Positions 42,362-57,941 of a stretch of DNA of 64,000 bases are shown one piece after another. The DNA is taken from the NCBI GenBank assembly GCA_009746045.1, contig RPFO01000418.1, forward strand, positions 2,046,670 to 2,110,669, given 5' to 3'. Under the pieces are notes generated by a model that saw only the letters and a program-made list of their open reading frames with translations, had not been told where the DNA came from and searched no databases. The stretch's first letter is position 1, and every line of letters starts with the position of its first letter. A program made the translations under genes and the position numbers. Source of the DNA: Mesostigma viride (Eukaryota; Streptophyta; Mesostigmatophyceae; Mesostigmatales; Mesostigmataceae).

Positions 42362-43860
42362 GCCTTGGCGCAGCTGTTTCCCGGCCCTGATCTCCCGGCT
42401 CATTCTCTCCGCATCGCTTCCCTGCCAGGCCAGATGGGCGGCTGCGGTCTGACCCGCGCAGCCCGGCAGGCCCCGGCGGCGTTTTTGGGCTTGATTGCTC
42501 AGTCGTGGGCGGAAATCTGTCGGCTCCTTCCCCTTTTGGCTACGCTGCTACGGCGGCGCCTGACCTCTTGGACCCCGCCACTGGTAGGGGCTGAGCCCCT
42601 ACCCTTTCATCACCGCCATCCAGGATGCTTATGCTGAGATCCAGCAGGCCTGCACCACCGTCCGCACCGCTCAGGCCGCCCAACGCCGCCTTCCTCGGGG
42701 CACTCCCTCGGTCGCCACCGTACTGTCCTCTCCCCCGCAGCATTCCCTGCCCGCGTCATCGATAAACACCAGAAATTAAGCCTACGCGGTTATTCCGCAC
42801 ACGGCGGATTGGATGGCTAGCTCTTTTTGATTACCTCAACCGGCCCAGGGTCGCGCGTGGCTCATTCTCACTCTCATTGCGGAGTGTGGGCTCGGCAATT
42901 ACCTCCGCGCTCTCCCCATGGGCCCCCCATTTGTCCTGGCGCCCAGTCACTATCCGGTGGCGCTGCGACACCGGCCAACTGCATTTGCCCCGCAATTAAA
43001 CTCTTGTTCCCCGGCCGCCCGGGCGGCCCTGTGGTAGCTGGGCAGGCCCGGACCCCACTGGGACCCACTACCTGTCATGCATGGGTGGCCAACAGTATCA
43101 GAATTGGTACTTGCATTGTACTTGCACACTGTTCTCCTGAAGGTGATGCTCGCCATGATCCGGTCCATTTTCCCCCACGCCAACATCCTGTCCAGATGAG
43201 GATGATGACGGCGCGGCTTTCGACTCCCCCAAGGCACCGCCCTCGATCGGACATCGTGGTTCTGGACTTCGAGGGAGGCGGCCGGCACTTGCTCATTGAT
43301 GTTTCTGTGGCTCGCCCCTTGGCATTTAGCCATGTGGTTGGTGCATCCCAGGCGGCGGTCTACACGGCGGATCGGGCTGAGCGGGCCAAGGTCACAGCCT
43401 AGCTATGGGGCTCCACCGGGTGGTGACCTTTGTCTTGGAGGAGTCGATCGGGGCCATGGCCGCCGGGGACCCTGACCGCCGGCTTCTTTAAGCTAGTGCT
43501 GCCGGCTCCAGGAGGACCACCTGGACCTGGAGGGCCAGCGGGCCCCTTGGTCAATCAGCTCGGACCTGGACATCGTATATTGGCGCCAACGCCTTTCGGT
43601 AGCGCTTACCCGGGCCAGCTACATTGGCTGATATCTTGCTCCGCCGCACGCGGGCTGACTTTGCGGCGCAGCATGGTTATTATTAGGCTGCTTTCCTTCA
43701 TTCCGCGATGTCAGTGGATCGAGTGTCCCATGCCGGCTGTAGTTATTTTGTCGGGGTATCTCTTGTTAGCGTTGGCTTTGTTCATGTTTGATTGGGTGCT
43801 TTCATGCACTCTGATGTATAAGTAATTACATTTTTAAAATAATATATACAACCCATGAAT
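42362..43860 (+). pseudogene. LINE ORF2 C-terminal remnant
   Basis: Read on plus, the frame gives a segment typical of the region after the reverse transcriptase of algal and plant LINEs: RIASLPGQMGGCGLTRAARQ near 42410-42470, later a DARHDPVHF segment and SDIVVLDFEGGGRHLLIDVS (43240-43300) followed by ARPLAFSHV and AAVYTADRAERAKV. The last is the Asp-Val-rich conserved end of this class. Frameshifts and stops between 42600 and 42830 and after 43402 show that the copy is dead. No catalytic RT motif is present. The clade is undetermined. Confidence 0.65.
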
Positions 43861-43911
43861 ATTGCCAGCACGTGCATTCCTGAAGATAGTTGTCTCGATC
43901 CCTTAAGAATC

Positions 43912-44124
43912 TGAGGGGGCTCCGCGTGTGACCGCGTATGGCATTCATAGCGATTCGGGCCGCGGCGCCCACACCCCTGTATAACTCTAGGACCTAGTCA
44001 CCTAGATAGCTTACACCATCCATTCCATCCCGGCCCATGTTCCCCTCCCACTGAGGACTTACGCTCACGTGACGCAGTCACGTGTCTAATATTAATTAAT
44101 TAATTAATTAATTAATTAATTAAT
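43912..44124 (-). repeat. (ATTA)n-tailed repeat, inverted partner of 14625-14810
   Basis: Reverse complement of the unit at about 14623-14810: both contain cgctatgaatgccata, acacccctgt/acaggggtgt, 'agctatctaggtcctagt' (with small indels) and cacgtgactgcgtcacgtga, and both adjoin an (ATTA)n run (here 44093-44124). This looks like a short retroelement or SINE inserted twice. Confidence 0.8.
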
Positions 44125-44645
44125 CCCTTCAGAAAAATTAACATGAGTAGCAGATTTCTGGCCTGCGCTGGTTGTCTAATTGAAATTGATAGTAGTATAT
44201 CAATTTATCTTTTGCATACATGCATTTAGTTGTCTCACTTAATGTAGTCGTCGATATACTTATCAACCAGGATCGAGATATAACCAATCGACATGCACAC
44301 GCAAAAATACTATTTCCCCCTTGCCTATCTAGTATATTAATAGAACTACGTCGCAAGCGGTGCCCAAGGCACAATCGAGACACCTAAGAAATACTGTTAT
44401 AACTAAAACACGTAAGTTACTACCTGCATGCCAATTACACACAATTTTTTTTTCTGATAGATCGAATTCGTAAAGAAAAAAGTCCGTTCCGTTGCCTTGT
44501 TGTAGGACTGCGCTCCATGCATACTCACCATAACACATGCACGGCTATGGCAAACCATGTGCAGTGACAGTAGAGCTCTGACCGGAAAGGAGTTTGGCAC
44601 AGTAAAAACCTTAATTGAATGGAACCGCTCGAAATGCGCGATCGA

Positions 44646-47318
44646 TCAGCGAGTCGCCTTGGCCACAACATGTGGTAGCAGGAACCTCTCCATATACAGC
44701 CGGAAGCACCTCGCCGCTGTCAAGTTTCCCTCATCGACCGCTACTTGTATGCCTCGCGTGAGCGCGCCGTCGGCGCCCGCGGCTGCGAAATGCCCCGCGC
44801 TGGCCTGATTCACGACGCCCATCTTGGCCCAGAACACGACCAGCGCGAACATATGCTGAGTGCATGACTTGCCCCCGACGGCCTCCTGCCGCACCGCCGC
44901 CGCCAGCAACAACTCGAAACAGTCCACGAGCAGCTTGCTGATGTCCTTGGCCATCGCGCCCAGCCGGCGGCCGCCCTCCACGTCATCACACAGCATCGCG
45001 AGCGTCCCATTGGCTGCGGCGCAATGCTCCAGGTCGCCGCGCCGCATACCCACACGGATCATGTCCAGCAGCTCCTTGACCACACCCTCGTCAAACAGCC
45101 ACCGGTTCCCAGCAGGGTCCATGGCCACCGCTCGCATCGCCAAGCAGGCCTCCTCGCGCACCCAGGGGTCCCCCGCCTCGTTGGCAGCGCGCAAGAGCTT
45201 GGCAACGTGGGGCCCCGCGCGGCTGAGCTGGCGCGGCATGGTGGACGTGTCCGCCCCACAGAACAAGCTCAGCGTGCGGCAAAGCGTCATCGAGAGCACA
45301 CGCACGGTCTCCGGGATCTGTAGTCTACCGCCGCCTTGCTCGGGGATAGTAGTAGTGCCGCCTCGCTCGCGGATGCTGGCACCGCCGTGTTGCTCGGGGG
45401 CATTATTAGTGCTGCCTCGCTCGGGCAGGTGGCGGGGGGACGTCGCGACCGCGAGCGCGCGTACCAGATTCTTGCACGCGCCGGGCGTGGCCACCGTGGC
45501 GGCCATGTTGTGCGCGAATTGGGGGAAGCTGGCGACGACCAAGAGCGCCCCAGAGACCCAGGAGAGCAATGTCGGGCTCACGGGGCCCTGCCTGGGTGCC
45601 AGCACGCGGTCCAGGCACGCGTGCAGTGCCGGGAGGAGGCCCGGCGAGGTGCCCCGGTGCCGCTTCTGCTTGCAGTCATCGTGGTTGCACACGAGGTGCA
45701 ACCGCCGGAAGCAAGTACATCCCGCGTAGCTCGCGTTGGGGGCGTCACGGCTCGCGGTGTCGCGTATGCCAGCGATAATGCTGCCCTCGACTGCGATCAA
45801 GGTCCCCGCGGACGCGAACGCGGCACAATGGGACGGCTCCGTGGCGAGGGACGACAGGCAGAGGTTGATCCCATTCACGAGGGACCAATCGCGGTCCCGG
45901 GTGGCCCGCACGAGGGCCTTGGTCAGGTGGGCGACAACGCCCCGTTTTCCCAGGGCAAGGCAGCTGCTGTCGCTCGTCAGCGCGAGGCCGTCGATGCCAG
46001 CACATACGTAGGATAGGGGCACACGGGACCGGCCGGCCAGGGACCACTCCAGGGCGGTCGCCAGCAGGTCGCCCGCACCCGCGTCGGTGAGCAGGGGCCC
46101 GTACTTGCTACCCATTTGGCATAGTCCCACAATGTGCATGAACGCACTGTCCCCCATAGCGGTGTCCTTAATAGGTGCGCTGTCTTTGACCATGCTGTCC
46201 TTAATAGGTGAACTGACTTTGGACGCGCTGACATATTTCGACACGTCAGACGACGCGATGTTTTTTATTACGTTGACATTCTTGAATGTGTCGGACGATG
46301 CGGCGCTGGAGTCGTGGTGGGGTTCCACCGAGCTGGCATGGGACGGAGGCACCGCGTCACTGGCATCCGCAAAGGTTTCGCCAGGTACAGCAAAAGTGGT
46401 CTCGAGCTCCAATGTGGCGGCGGCGACATACTTCCGAATCTCTTGCGCCGTCGAACCCGTTGACGAGGAAGCAGCAGGAAGTCCGCGCGATGCTAGGTGT
46501 GCCAACGCCGTGGGCAGCTCGTCCGTCGCATAGACGTCTTTCCCTGCCATGCCCTCACTCAAATCTTCCACCAGTCGGGCATCCTCCTCTGCCAAAACCG
46601 TAGGCATGTCGACCGCCAATGGCACCTCTTTCTCTGTCAAGCACTCAGGCGAATCGCCCGTCAACTGGGCGTCATTCTTTGTCGAATTACCCGTTGACGG
46701 ACCTTTAGATCCACCCTGCAGGGTTGTCGACCTGGGTTTAGCATGCCCCGACTTGCATGCTGCCTTGTGGTCCGGAAAATCCGCCGTCTGGCATTCCTGC
46801 GCACAACCATCCGCCGGCGCGACCGAGCCAGCAAGGAACGAGCAATCCAGACACACGTCCAGCCAGCATGCCATTCGTAAGAAATAGGCAGCAAAGACCT
46901 CACTGAAAACAGGGCCGGCAACTTGGCCTTGCAACCTGACTCAACATGAGCAATATCCATTATCCGATAGGTCTGGAACACAACAAATCTATCTATTAAT
47001 TAATGTTACCGGTTTGACAGGTCAAATCGGCAAATTTGGACAGGGCTCCCCTAGCTGGATCCCCACCTGCGCCCAAGCAAGCTGACCCCGAAGGCTCTAG
47101 CTGGGCTTAGAGCAATAGCAAACAGAGCGACTATGCTTCATGCTCCCCACGAACCCCGATGATCTTGGAGCAATCGCACGCGAATCAATGACTATGCTCC
47201 CCAAGAAGGCACGAACCCTACTGACCTTGGAGCAGTAGTAGACAGAGCGACACCGGCCGCAAGACTTGTCACCTTTCTTGTCGCAGTTCCGTTTGTGGCA
47301 AGGTCCCGAGCGTCCCAT
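44646..47318 (-). CDS. MYND zinc-finger protein with helical-repeat body
   Basis: Two exons: 47226-47318 (ATG, 31 codons, donor GTCAGT) and 44646-46796 (acceptor TGCGCAG, ends TGA), giving 747 residues. The MYND finger spans residues 7-45 and is split by the intron between its sixth and seventh ligands: C7, C12, C20, C23, C29, C33, H41, C45 (CGRCRSVYYCSK joined to ECQTADFPDHKAAC). MYND fingers usually bind Pro-rich peptides. Residues about 50-240 are acidic, low-complexity linker with internal repeats (SPIKDSMVKDSAPIKD). Residues about 245-745 are Ala/Leu-rich helices of ARM/HEAT-like periodicity (for example GALLVVASFPQF, WVREEACLAMRAVAMD, ANGTLAMLCDD). MYND plus ARM proteins are common in algae; a specific role is not assignable. 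Confidence 0.82.
47100..47195 (-). repeat. Two echoes of the MYND exon 1 end and donor
   Basis: On the minus strand, the functional border (47215-47250: tactactgctccaaggtcag, then tagggttcgtgcc) is copied at 47152-47180 (gattgctccaagatcatcgg, then ggttcgtg) and at 47105-47140 (tcgctctgtttgctattgct, then ctaagcccag). The second copy still reads as SVCYCSK but has lost the donor. Both are in the intron. Confidence 0.87.
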
Positions 47319-49275
47319 TCTGTCCTCAGAAGGGCAACAGGTACGCGACTACTTGTTGTACTGGCCGTCAAGTTCTAGGCGGAAACAGCAGCGTTTCCAT
47401 GTCACAAAGAATTTAACATAGGATGCCACCCAACAATGTAACAGCATGCGAAGGGAAAAAGTGCAAGAATTTTACAGCATGCGAGGAACGTGCGTGATAA
47501 TAATCCCCTGTTCGCTGGACGCTGAGTACGTTGCTCAAGTACGTTGCTCGGCTTCTTCCTTCTGGACTTTTGGGGGGACCGTCGAGAGTGAGACAACGAT
47601 TGCCCGCGGCCTCGCGCAAACTCCAACTCATGCTGTTCTTTGTCCGCTGGCAGCTATCACCGCCTCTGTGTCGTTTTTATTGCTTATCCCGTGCTGGCTG
47701 TGCGCATCCCAAATCATTCGCGCAGCTTCCGCGACGTGGCGCGACATATCTAAGAAACGCTTGGCGCGGCGCGGGGTTGGCAACCCGCTGTCCGCGCCAT
47801 CGCCTCACTAGCTGCCTGAGGTGCCCACTGCCCACCGTTGTTGTTGTTGTTGTTGTGGTCCACGCGCACATGGGCAGCAGAGATTTGTGAAGGCCGAGGG
47901 CCAGGACTACTGAACAGCACGCCATCACTAACAGACAAGAACCACCGATCGGTGCCTACCCTTGCCTACCGCGATTTGGTAGGCGCCTACAGTAAGCTTA
48001 CTACTGTATCGAGTATCGGGCATCGATAGGCGGTACATACTACATATATCTTTCCATGTATTATAAATGTATGGTCTTCACATGTAGGGATAGGTAGCCG
48101 AGCTGTCTCTGATATTTACATCAGTAATTCGCATTCCCATTTCACATCTCTGGTCTATAATTGGATAATAAATATACCCATTTCCCCGAAAATATTTACA
48201 ACAGTAATTCGAACTACGAAGCATGATTTTCCTAATATTGAAAAAGCTATTGAAAGGCCCTCGCCGTGAAGGGTATTAGGACTTGGGAGGGGTGACCCGG
48301 AACCGGGGGGGACGCCAAGCATTGGGATCAATGTGTAATTCTGAATTTCTGATGTCGTTTCTTTTCTAGTACATGCATTCGTGCACTTATGATCACTTTT
48401 GAGGTTGCATCTTGTTCGGCATGTCAAATTTAGGTATTACAGTGTGCGGCGTGGGGTACAACTGACTGACTGACTGACAGTGCACGGCCCTCCCGCGACA
48501 TGGCATGCATGGGCGCTTATTTACACCAAGCTCGACGGCCATTGACGTCTTACGGGGTATAGAAAGACAACACACACATTTCCTGACGCGTGCCTTATTG
48601 TGCACCCTGCATTGAGAGGTCGCTGGCAAAACAAGACGCAAGAGCTTTGCTTCGAGTGGAAGGGAAGCCGGCAGCCATACGTCCTAAACGACATCGATCC
48701 AAAGTAGTCATGACCGGTTACAGTCGACGACCTGAGAGGTGCTGTGGGGAGTCCGTAACTACCGGGGCAAGGTCAAGTTGCAAGCTTCCGCTGCTTGGCT
48801 GTGTCCAGGGAGACGTAAGAACAGGTGTCGTTGGAAAGGATTCGATTGCTGGCAGGGTTGTGACACGAGTGCCACCAAAGAAGTGTGGCGCCCTCGATGT
48901 GCAGGCATCTCTTAGTGCGTGTCAGGCCGGCGTTGGCAGGGGCAGAAAGAAGATGGCCGCGTGGCAGGGGGAGAAAGAAGCCATGGGCCTTACTAGTATG
49001 AGATGACTCCTCTAGACGGCCCATGTTCTACCATGTCGAGCATTCTGGTGTTCTATCTGTGTGAAAGAATACCTGCGTTGTTATTATGGTTATAATTATC
49101 GCAGTTCTTATCCCGTCATTTTCGTGTAGTGGCTGGTTTGTCAAGCAGGTTTGATGGGTGCCGATTCACTATGCTGCTGGGTGTGCTGCTGGGCGTGTTG
49201 GCTTTCACACTTGCCAAGCACAGGTCGAATACTGTTGACAAGTAGGTGCCAAGTGAAACTTGCAACTATTATTAA
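47319..49275. other. Interval without a supported gene
   Basis: Upstream flank of the MYND gene. Open frames at 47446-47811 (plus) and 47402-47626 (minus) overlap and lack family evidence. A short (GTT)n tract lies at 47838-47858 and (CTGA)n at 48464-48480. Nothing else is recognised. Confidence 0.4.
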
Positions 49276-49276
49276 T

Positions 49277-49497
49277 GAGACAACCAGCACAGGCCAGAAA
49301 TCTGGAGAATCCGGGCCATGGTAGCTCGAGCCTGCCGTTATCTTATCCGCGTTCGAGTCGTTCAGGATGATGAATATGAATGGAGATGGAAATGTGTAGC
49401 CTTGTTCATTGAAATTATGGCAGGCTTACGCTAACTGCGACTAGATGACCTAGACGGTGGGGCCGGAAACATCGTGCTTGATGAGGGCATGTGTTTC
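49277..49497 (+). repeat. 220-bp direct repeat, copy 1
   Basis: Shares about 85-90% of its bases with 50224-50457 by eye, starting 'gagacaaccagcacaggcca' and including gccatggtagctcgagcct, 'gaaatgtgtagccttgt' and 'gactagatgacctagacggt'. The opening phrase recurs at 14998-15020 and, inverted, at 44148-44175, so it belongs to a dispersed family. Confidence 0.87.
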
Positions 49498-49716
49498 CAG
49501 ATTATACACATATTGTAATCAGCCCGTCTCACGTTGCGAGACTGAACAAGTCGATCTCGCGTGCAGACACGTGTGTAGTACTCCTACACACAGATCTCGA
49601 GTGATTTATCTAGTACCAAATCCGAAAGGCTTGCATCACTCCCCGGACAGGAGAACTTTTGCGGATGACTGTAGGTGTAAGTTGCATGGCGATGCCATGG
49701 TAACCGGAGACGTCCG

Positions 49717-49862
49717 TCCTATAGTCAGCGAAAGTTGGTGCGAGAGGTCCCTAGTTCGATCCCGGTCGGATTCATTTGCAGATCGCGTTTTTCCGCGTTT
49801 TCCGCGGCCCGGCACTGAACGCAAATGGTTTTCACCTTTGCGGAGTGCCTGATCAGAATATT
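49717..49862 (+). mobile_element. SINE-like repeat, second copy
   Basis: Second copy of the repeat at 40858-41000, with B-box-like GTTCGATCCC at 49754-49763 and the same 3' part. It sits between the two 220-bp direct repeats. The sequences beyond both ends differ from those at 41 kb, which defines the element. Confidence 0.7.
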
Positions 49863-50223
49863 GTAATCAAGCTTGGCACTGGATTCGTTGTCCACACCAT
49901 CGCGTCGCTGCAGCAACACGATGTTTTCTGGCATACGCGGACTTTTGGTTCCCGCCGAACATTTGAAAGTGCTGTCCTCGATCCGGATTTTAGCCTTTGC
50001 ACCGTGTGCAGTTCTTGGACGTTTGGAATCACATGGCTTTTTTTTTATGGTGGTGCGCATGCAGATGCACCTCAGTTGTGCACCCCGAGTAGGTGGCGCA
50101 GTTTACACCAGCCACGTACCTGCAGGTTGTTGTCGCCTAGAATGCCCCTTCTCAGGGATATGTTAAGTGAGACAACTATTCTTCCCCACGGAGTGTGTTA
50201 CATATCCTCATGGAGGTATCAAG

Positions 50224-50457
50224 GAGACAACCAGCGCAGGCCAGAAATCGGGACAATCCGGACCATGGTAGCTCGAGCCTGCTGTTATCTTGTCCGCGTG
50301 TTCGAACTCGTCGTTCAGGATGATGAAGATGAATGGTGATGGAAATGTGTAGCCTTGTGCATTGAAATTATGCCATGGCTGGCTTTACGTGTAGAGCGAC
50401 TAGATGACCTAGACGGTGGGGCCGGAAACAGCATGCTTGATCAGGGCGTGTGTTTCG
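50224..50457 (+). repeat. 220-bp direct repeat, copy 2
   Basis: Second copy of 49277-49497, offset by 947 bp. A (TTAA)n run follows shortly afterwards (50487-50503), which is the usual end mark of retroelements in this window. Confidence 0.87.
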
Positions 50458-50864
50458 AGCCTATATAACTGGCCGGGAGTGTCTTTTTAATTAATTAATT
50501 AAAAAAACGCTGACTAGCATTTAAGAAGCGCAGTCACATGTTGCCTCACTTATAATTCAATTCAGCAGTGAACTAACCACATGCATGTGTGATCTATAAT
50601 ATGACCCCGCTGCCTGGGCGGATGGTGCACGGCTGCTCCTCATTGAAGCAGTCATCAAGTTTACGGTTTAGGTCCTAATTCACTAACGAATCATGTATTA
50701 CGTGCATGCTTCTGGCCTGTATGTGCTGACTGCGTAATTGATTTGTAACCTTCTTGTAATTTTTTAAAATAATGATATTAGCATAGTACTCCGTGGCCTG
50801 CCCATGAGCATGACACGCAACCTTGACCAGCCATTTCCAGCTCCGCCTCACCGACATCACCCGC

Positions 50865-52474
50865 ATGCTCCGCACCCCAGCCCCCGCACAGCCGGCAGCC
50901 CCATCGGCTTCCTCCCTCTGCAAGGATGACATCCGCGCAGTGCTGGAGGAGCACGTGACCTGGCCGCTGGCCGAGCAGCTGACATCGCTGAACACCACGC
51001 TCAACACGGTCGAGGCCCGGGTCTCCAACGTGGAAACCAAGGTCGTCCACAAGCTCCAGCCCCAGTTCATGACGCTGCACACCGCGGCGCAAGCTTCGGA
51101 AACGCATGCGGCACTTGTCTCTCGCCTTAAGGGGACTCGTCACCAAAACACCAAAAAATCAATAAAAATTCAAAACTCACATTAAACCTATGCGAACAAT
51201 GCCCAAATGGGTTTGGGGACCCAAAGTAGCATTTATGACGATTTGTCGTGCACTTACTTGGGGTATTACCCCCGGCATTTGGCTAAAAATAGCACAAGAC
51301 GCTAAACCGTTTTTGCCACGCCACGGTCAATAGGAGCATCTGATTGACCTGCCCATACATTCCAAACAAGTTCCCCCTCTCCGCGACCGTTTGAGTTACT
51401 AACATGGTTCAGCGGGGCAGGTTTGTGAGAGTTATTAATTTTCCCGCGAAAAAAGACCGTATTTTGGCGGGAAAATTAATAACTCTCACAAACCTGCCCC
51501 GCCGACCCATGTTAGTAGCTCAAACGGTCGAGGAGAGGGGGAACTCGTTTGGAATGTATGGGCAGGTCAATCAGATGCTCCTATTGACCGTTGGGCGGCA
51601 AGAACGGTTTAGCGTCTTGTGCTATTTTTAGCCACATGCCAGGCGACATACCCCTAGTAAGTGCACGACAAATCGTCATAAATGCTACTTTGTGTCCCCA
51701 ATCACTTTTGGGCACTGTTTGCATAGGTTTAATGCGAGTTTTGAATTTTTATTGATTTTTTGGTGTTTTGGTGACGAGTCCCCTTAACCAGGTGGAGGGC
51801 AAGTGTGGCGTGCTCCTGAAGAAGCTTGAGGCCATCACCGCCCACACCGAGGCCCTGGCCACACAGGTCCCCAAGATAGCGGAGCAGACGGCCACCATTG
51901 CATCCCAGCCACCCGGCAGGATGCTGGCGACCTCCCGCCGCTCTCCTACGCGGACCTGCTGCGGTCAGCGACCGCCTCCACCACCGACGCCATCGCCACA
52001 AAGCTCCAGGAGCTGGAGGACCACCGCCAGGCCCAGCAACGGGAGGTCACCGACCGCGCTCGCCGCGAGTGCCGAGTGGTGCTACGTCGCTTCCCCCAGA
52101 AGCCAGGTGAGACGTCAACCTCTCTTGCTGACGAGCTCAAGAACCAGCTTCTTACCCTCATGGGCCTGGTAGGTGAGGTAGAACTGCGTGGGTGCCACCG
52201 CCTTCCCCACTCACGGGACAAGGCGGCTCCCCCACCAGTCCTACTCACCTTCTCCTCCCCTGAGGATAAGCAGCGGTTCCTCTCTCGTCGCAAGCGGTTG
52301 CACGACCTCACCTGGACGCTGGATGACGACCTCACCCCCGCTCAGCAACAGCAGCGACGCGACCTGTGGCCGGAATACCTCCGCCATAAGCAGGACCCCC
52401 AGAAGCCCAAGGTGTACTGGAGGGGCGGGGACCTGATGATCAACCACAAGATGTGGACGCCCCCAGCGGGCTAG
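50865..52474 (+). pseudogene. LINE-like ORF1 protein, interrupted by a foldback element
   Basis: An N-terminal coiled coil (LEEHVTWPLAEQLTSLN, VEARVSNVETKV), then the insertion at 51131-51783, then more coiled coil (KLEAITAHTEALATQV). Near 51910 the frame shifts by one base, and the following frame carries the ORF1-like RNA-binding region: a CRVVLRRFPQKP segment, VELRGCHRLPHSRD, PPPVLLTFSSPEDKQRFLSR, LTWTLDDDLTPAQQQQRRDL and a closing GGDLMINHKMW before TAG. This order resembles L1-type ORF1 proteins (nucleic-acid chaperones). The 657-bp insert including one TTAA copy is a multiple of three, but the palindrome and the frameshift make the copy non-functional. Confidence 0.75.
51131..51783. mobile_element. 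653-bp foldback (palindromic) DNA element with TTAA target duplication
   Basis: The element starts GGGGACTCGTCACCAAAACA and ends with its reverse complement. TTAA flanks both sides (51127-51130 and 51784-51787). The two arms, about 315 bp each, are complementary almost throughout with scattered mismatches and small indels; the centre near 51450-51465 is a loop of about 20 bases. No ORF of note is present. TTAA duplications are typical of the piggyBac superfamily, which makes a piggyBac-mobilised MITE likely, but the termini do not match a known family from memory. Confidence 0.88.
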
Positions 52475-52890
52475 AATAGCAATAGCCCTAGCTTGTAACC
52501 ATTGGCGTCACTGCCGCTAAGGCAGCCATGCCTAGAATGTTGCCTAGCTGTGCCAACACACCTAGTCACGTGCCGCCAACGCACGGTACACAACCAGCCA
52601 TAGCCTTAGCCTAGTCCTAGTACAGCCATGCTACGCCCTGGCTATGTTCAGATTACTTGCCCACGCTCCTTGCTATGATATGCTCACATGGGTCTTATTG
52701 CACCCACAGTTTGCCGGATCGTTAGCCTGTCCTTTTAGCTAGCCGCGCCCGATTGCAGCTGTGGCATGCCTTTGGCATGAAGGAGACTGGGGGTCTCTGC
52801 CCTTTCTCCTGTAGTGCACACACAGGGATTAAAAGCACTTCGGTGCTCCGTGACTCCCCAACGGGAGCACGAGTTTAATTAATTAATTAA
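52475..52890 (+). mobile_element. 3' UTR and tail of the ORF1 retroelement
   Basis: About 375 bp of non-coding sequence after the ORF1 stop, collinear with 298-440 plus 2402-2706, followed by tail 'gtgactccccaacgggagca' and (TTAA)n at 52874-52892. There is no second ORF between ORF1 and the tail, unlike a full LINE, so this may be a non-autonomous derivative. Confidence 0.75.
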
Positions 52891-53002
52891 TTAATGACAC
52901 GCAAGTACTTACTTAATGCGTCATTGATACCATAATCGATCATACACGCAATCATATTAGGGAGCAACGAAGCACTAACCCTGCACAAACTATACTAATT
53001 CA

Positions 53003-57013
<4,011 letters not shown>

Positions 57014-57941
57014 GGCAATAGACGCAAAAACAACCGGGCTTTCTCACACTGCCGTGTCTTAAAGATATCCCGTCTTGGCAGTGACTGGAACTCCTCTTCA
57101 CAGTAGCACGTTCACTGCGCTAGGCAAGCGTTGATGTCGTGGCTACAATGCCGGCAAACATCTCGAACAGATTATACACTTGTGCCAGAAAGACTCTTTG
57201 TATTGTCGCCTCACCACTCTATGCACGGCTGTGTCAGCATAATAATGTTAATTAATGATAATGACTAAGGCATCCACACCAGAAATTACGTTCCTGCCCC
57301 TAAATTACGGGCCTATAAACCTGGACCTACACAAATAACCGCCATGCTTTGCCTCGTGAGCGTGCTGTCTCGTTGCCCGGAATAGCCCGGTAGAACCCAT
57401 TGTAGCGAGTAGGCTACTGTATAATCCTAATGATTGGTTTGGAAGAACTGAATCTTTGATATACCGTACTAATAATGGTACTCACCAACTCCTTGCCGCG
57501 GCGTGGGATTCAACTTACTGACTGACTAACTAACTAGCCAATGCAGCCCAAGCAGCCTTGTTCCCAGATTTGGAACTCGGAACTCTGGCAGGGAGCGCGG
57601 CCGGGAGCATTCTGCCTTCGGTCCAAAATGCGCGAAAAACGATCCGACGCGACGCGACGGTTTCGGGCTAGCGTTCAGTTGCCGTACGTTGCGCCGTAGC
57701 GTTATGGTACGAAAATACGGATCAAGGGGTATCTCAGACAATTCTTCCGGGTGCACGGGGCCATGTTGCCTCCCGTACTTACATTTTGACAGCGGGAAAA
57801 CGCTGCAGAGAAACTGAGCGGCCATAGTCGGAAACAGTCGCGTTCTGGAGTGCACGGCGAGGGCTCTTGCCATTATGCTGGCCTGGCAGCCTGGGAGCCC
57901 GGGCGAAGTTTGATTTCTTCTCCTATCAGCTTGTTTCTGCC
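57014..57941. promoter_or_regulatory. Shared upstream region of two divergent genes
   Basis: About 930 bp separate the minus-strand ATG at 57013 from the plus-strand RRN3 ATG at 57942. Any core promoters of both genes must lie here unless 5' UTR exons exist further away. I see no clear TATA box or defined factor sites. This is inference from gene orientation. Confidence 0.45.

Noticed and set aside
44860-46016. Plus-strand ORFs opposite the MYND gene body
   Set aside because: Shadow frames of the GC-rich minus-strand exon, which carries the conserved helices.
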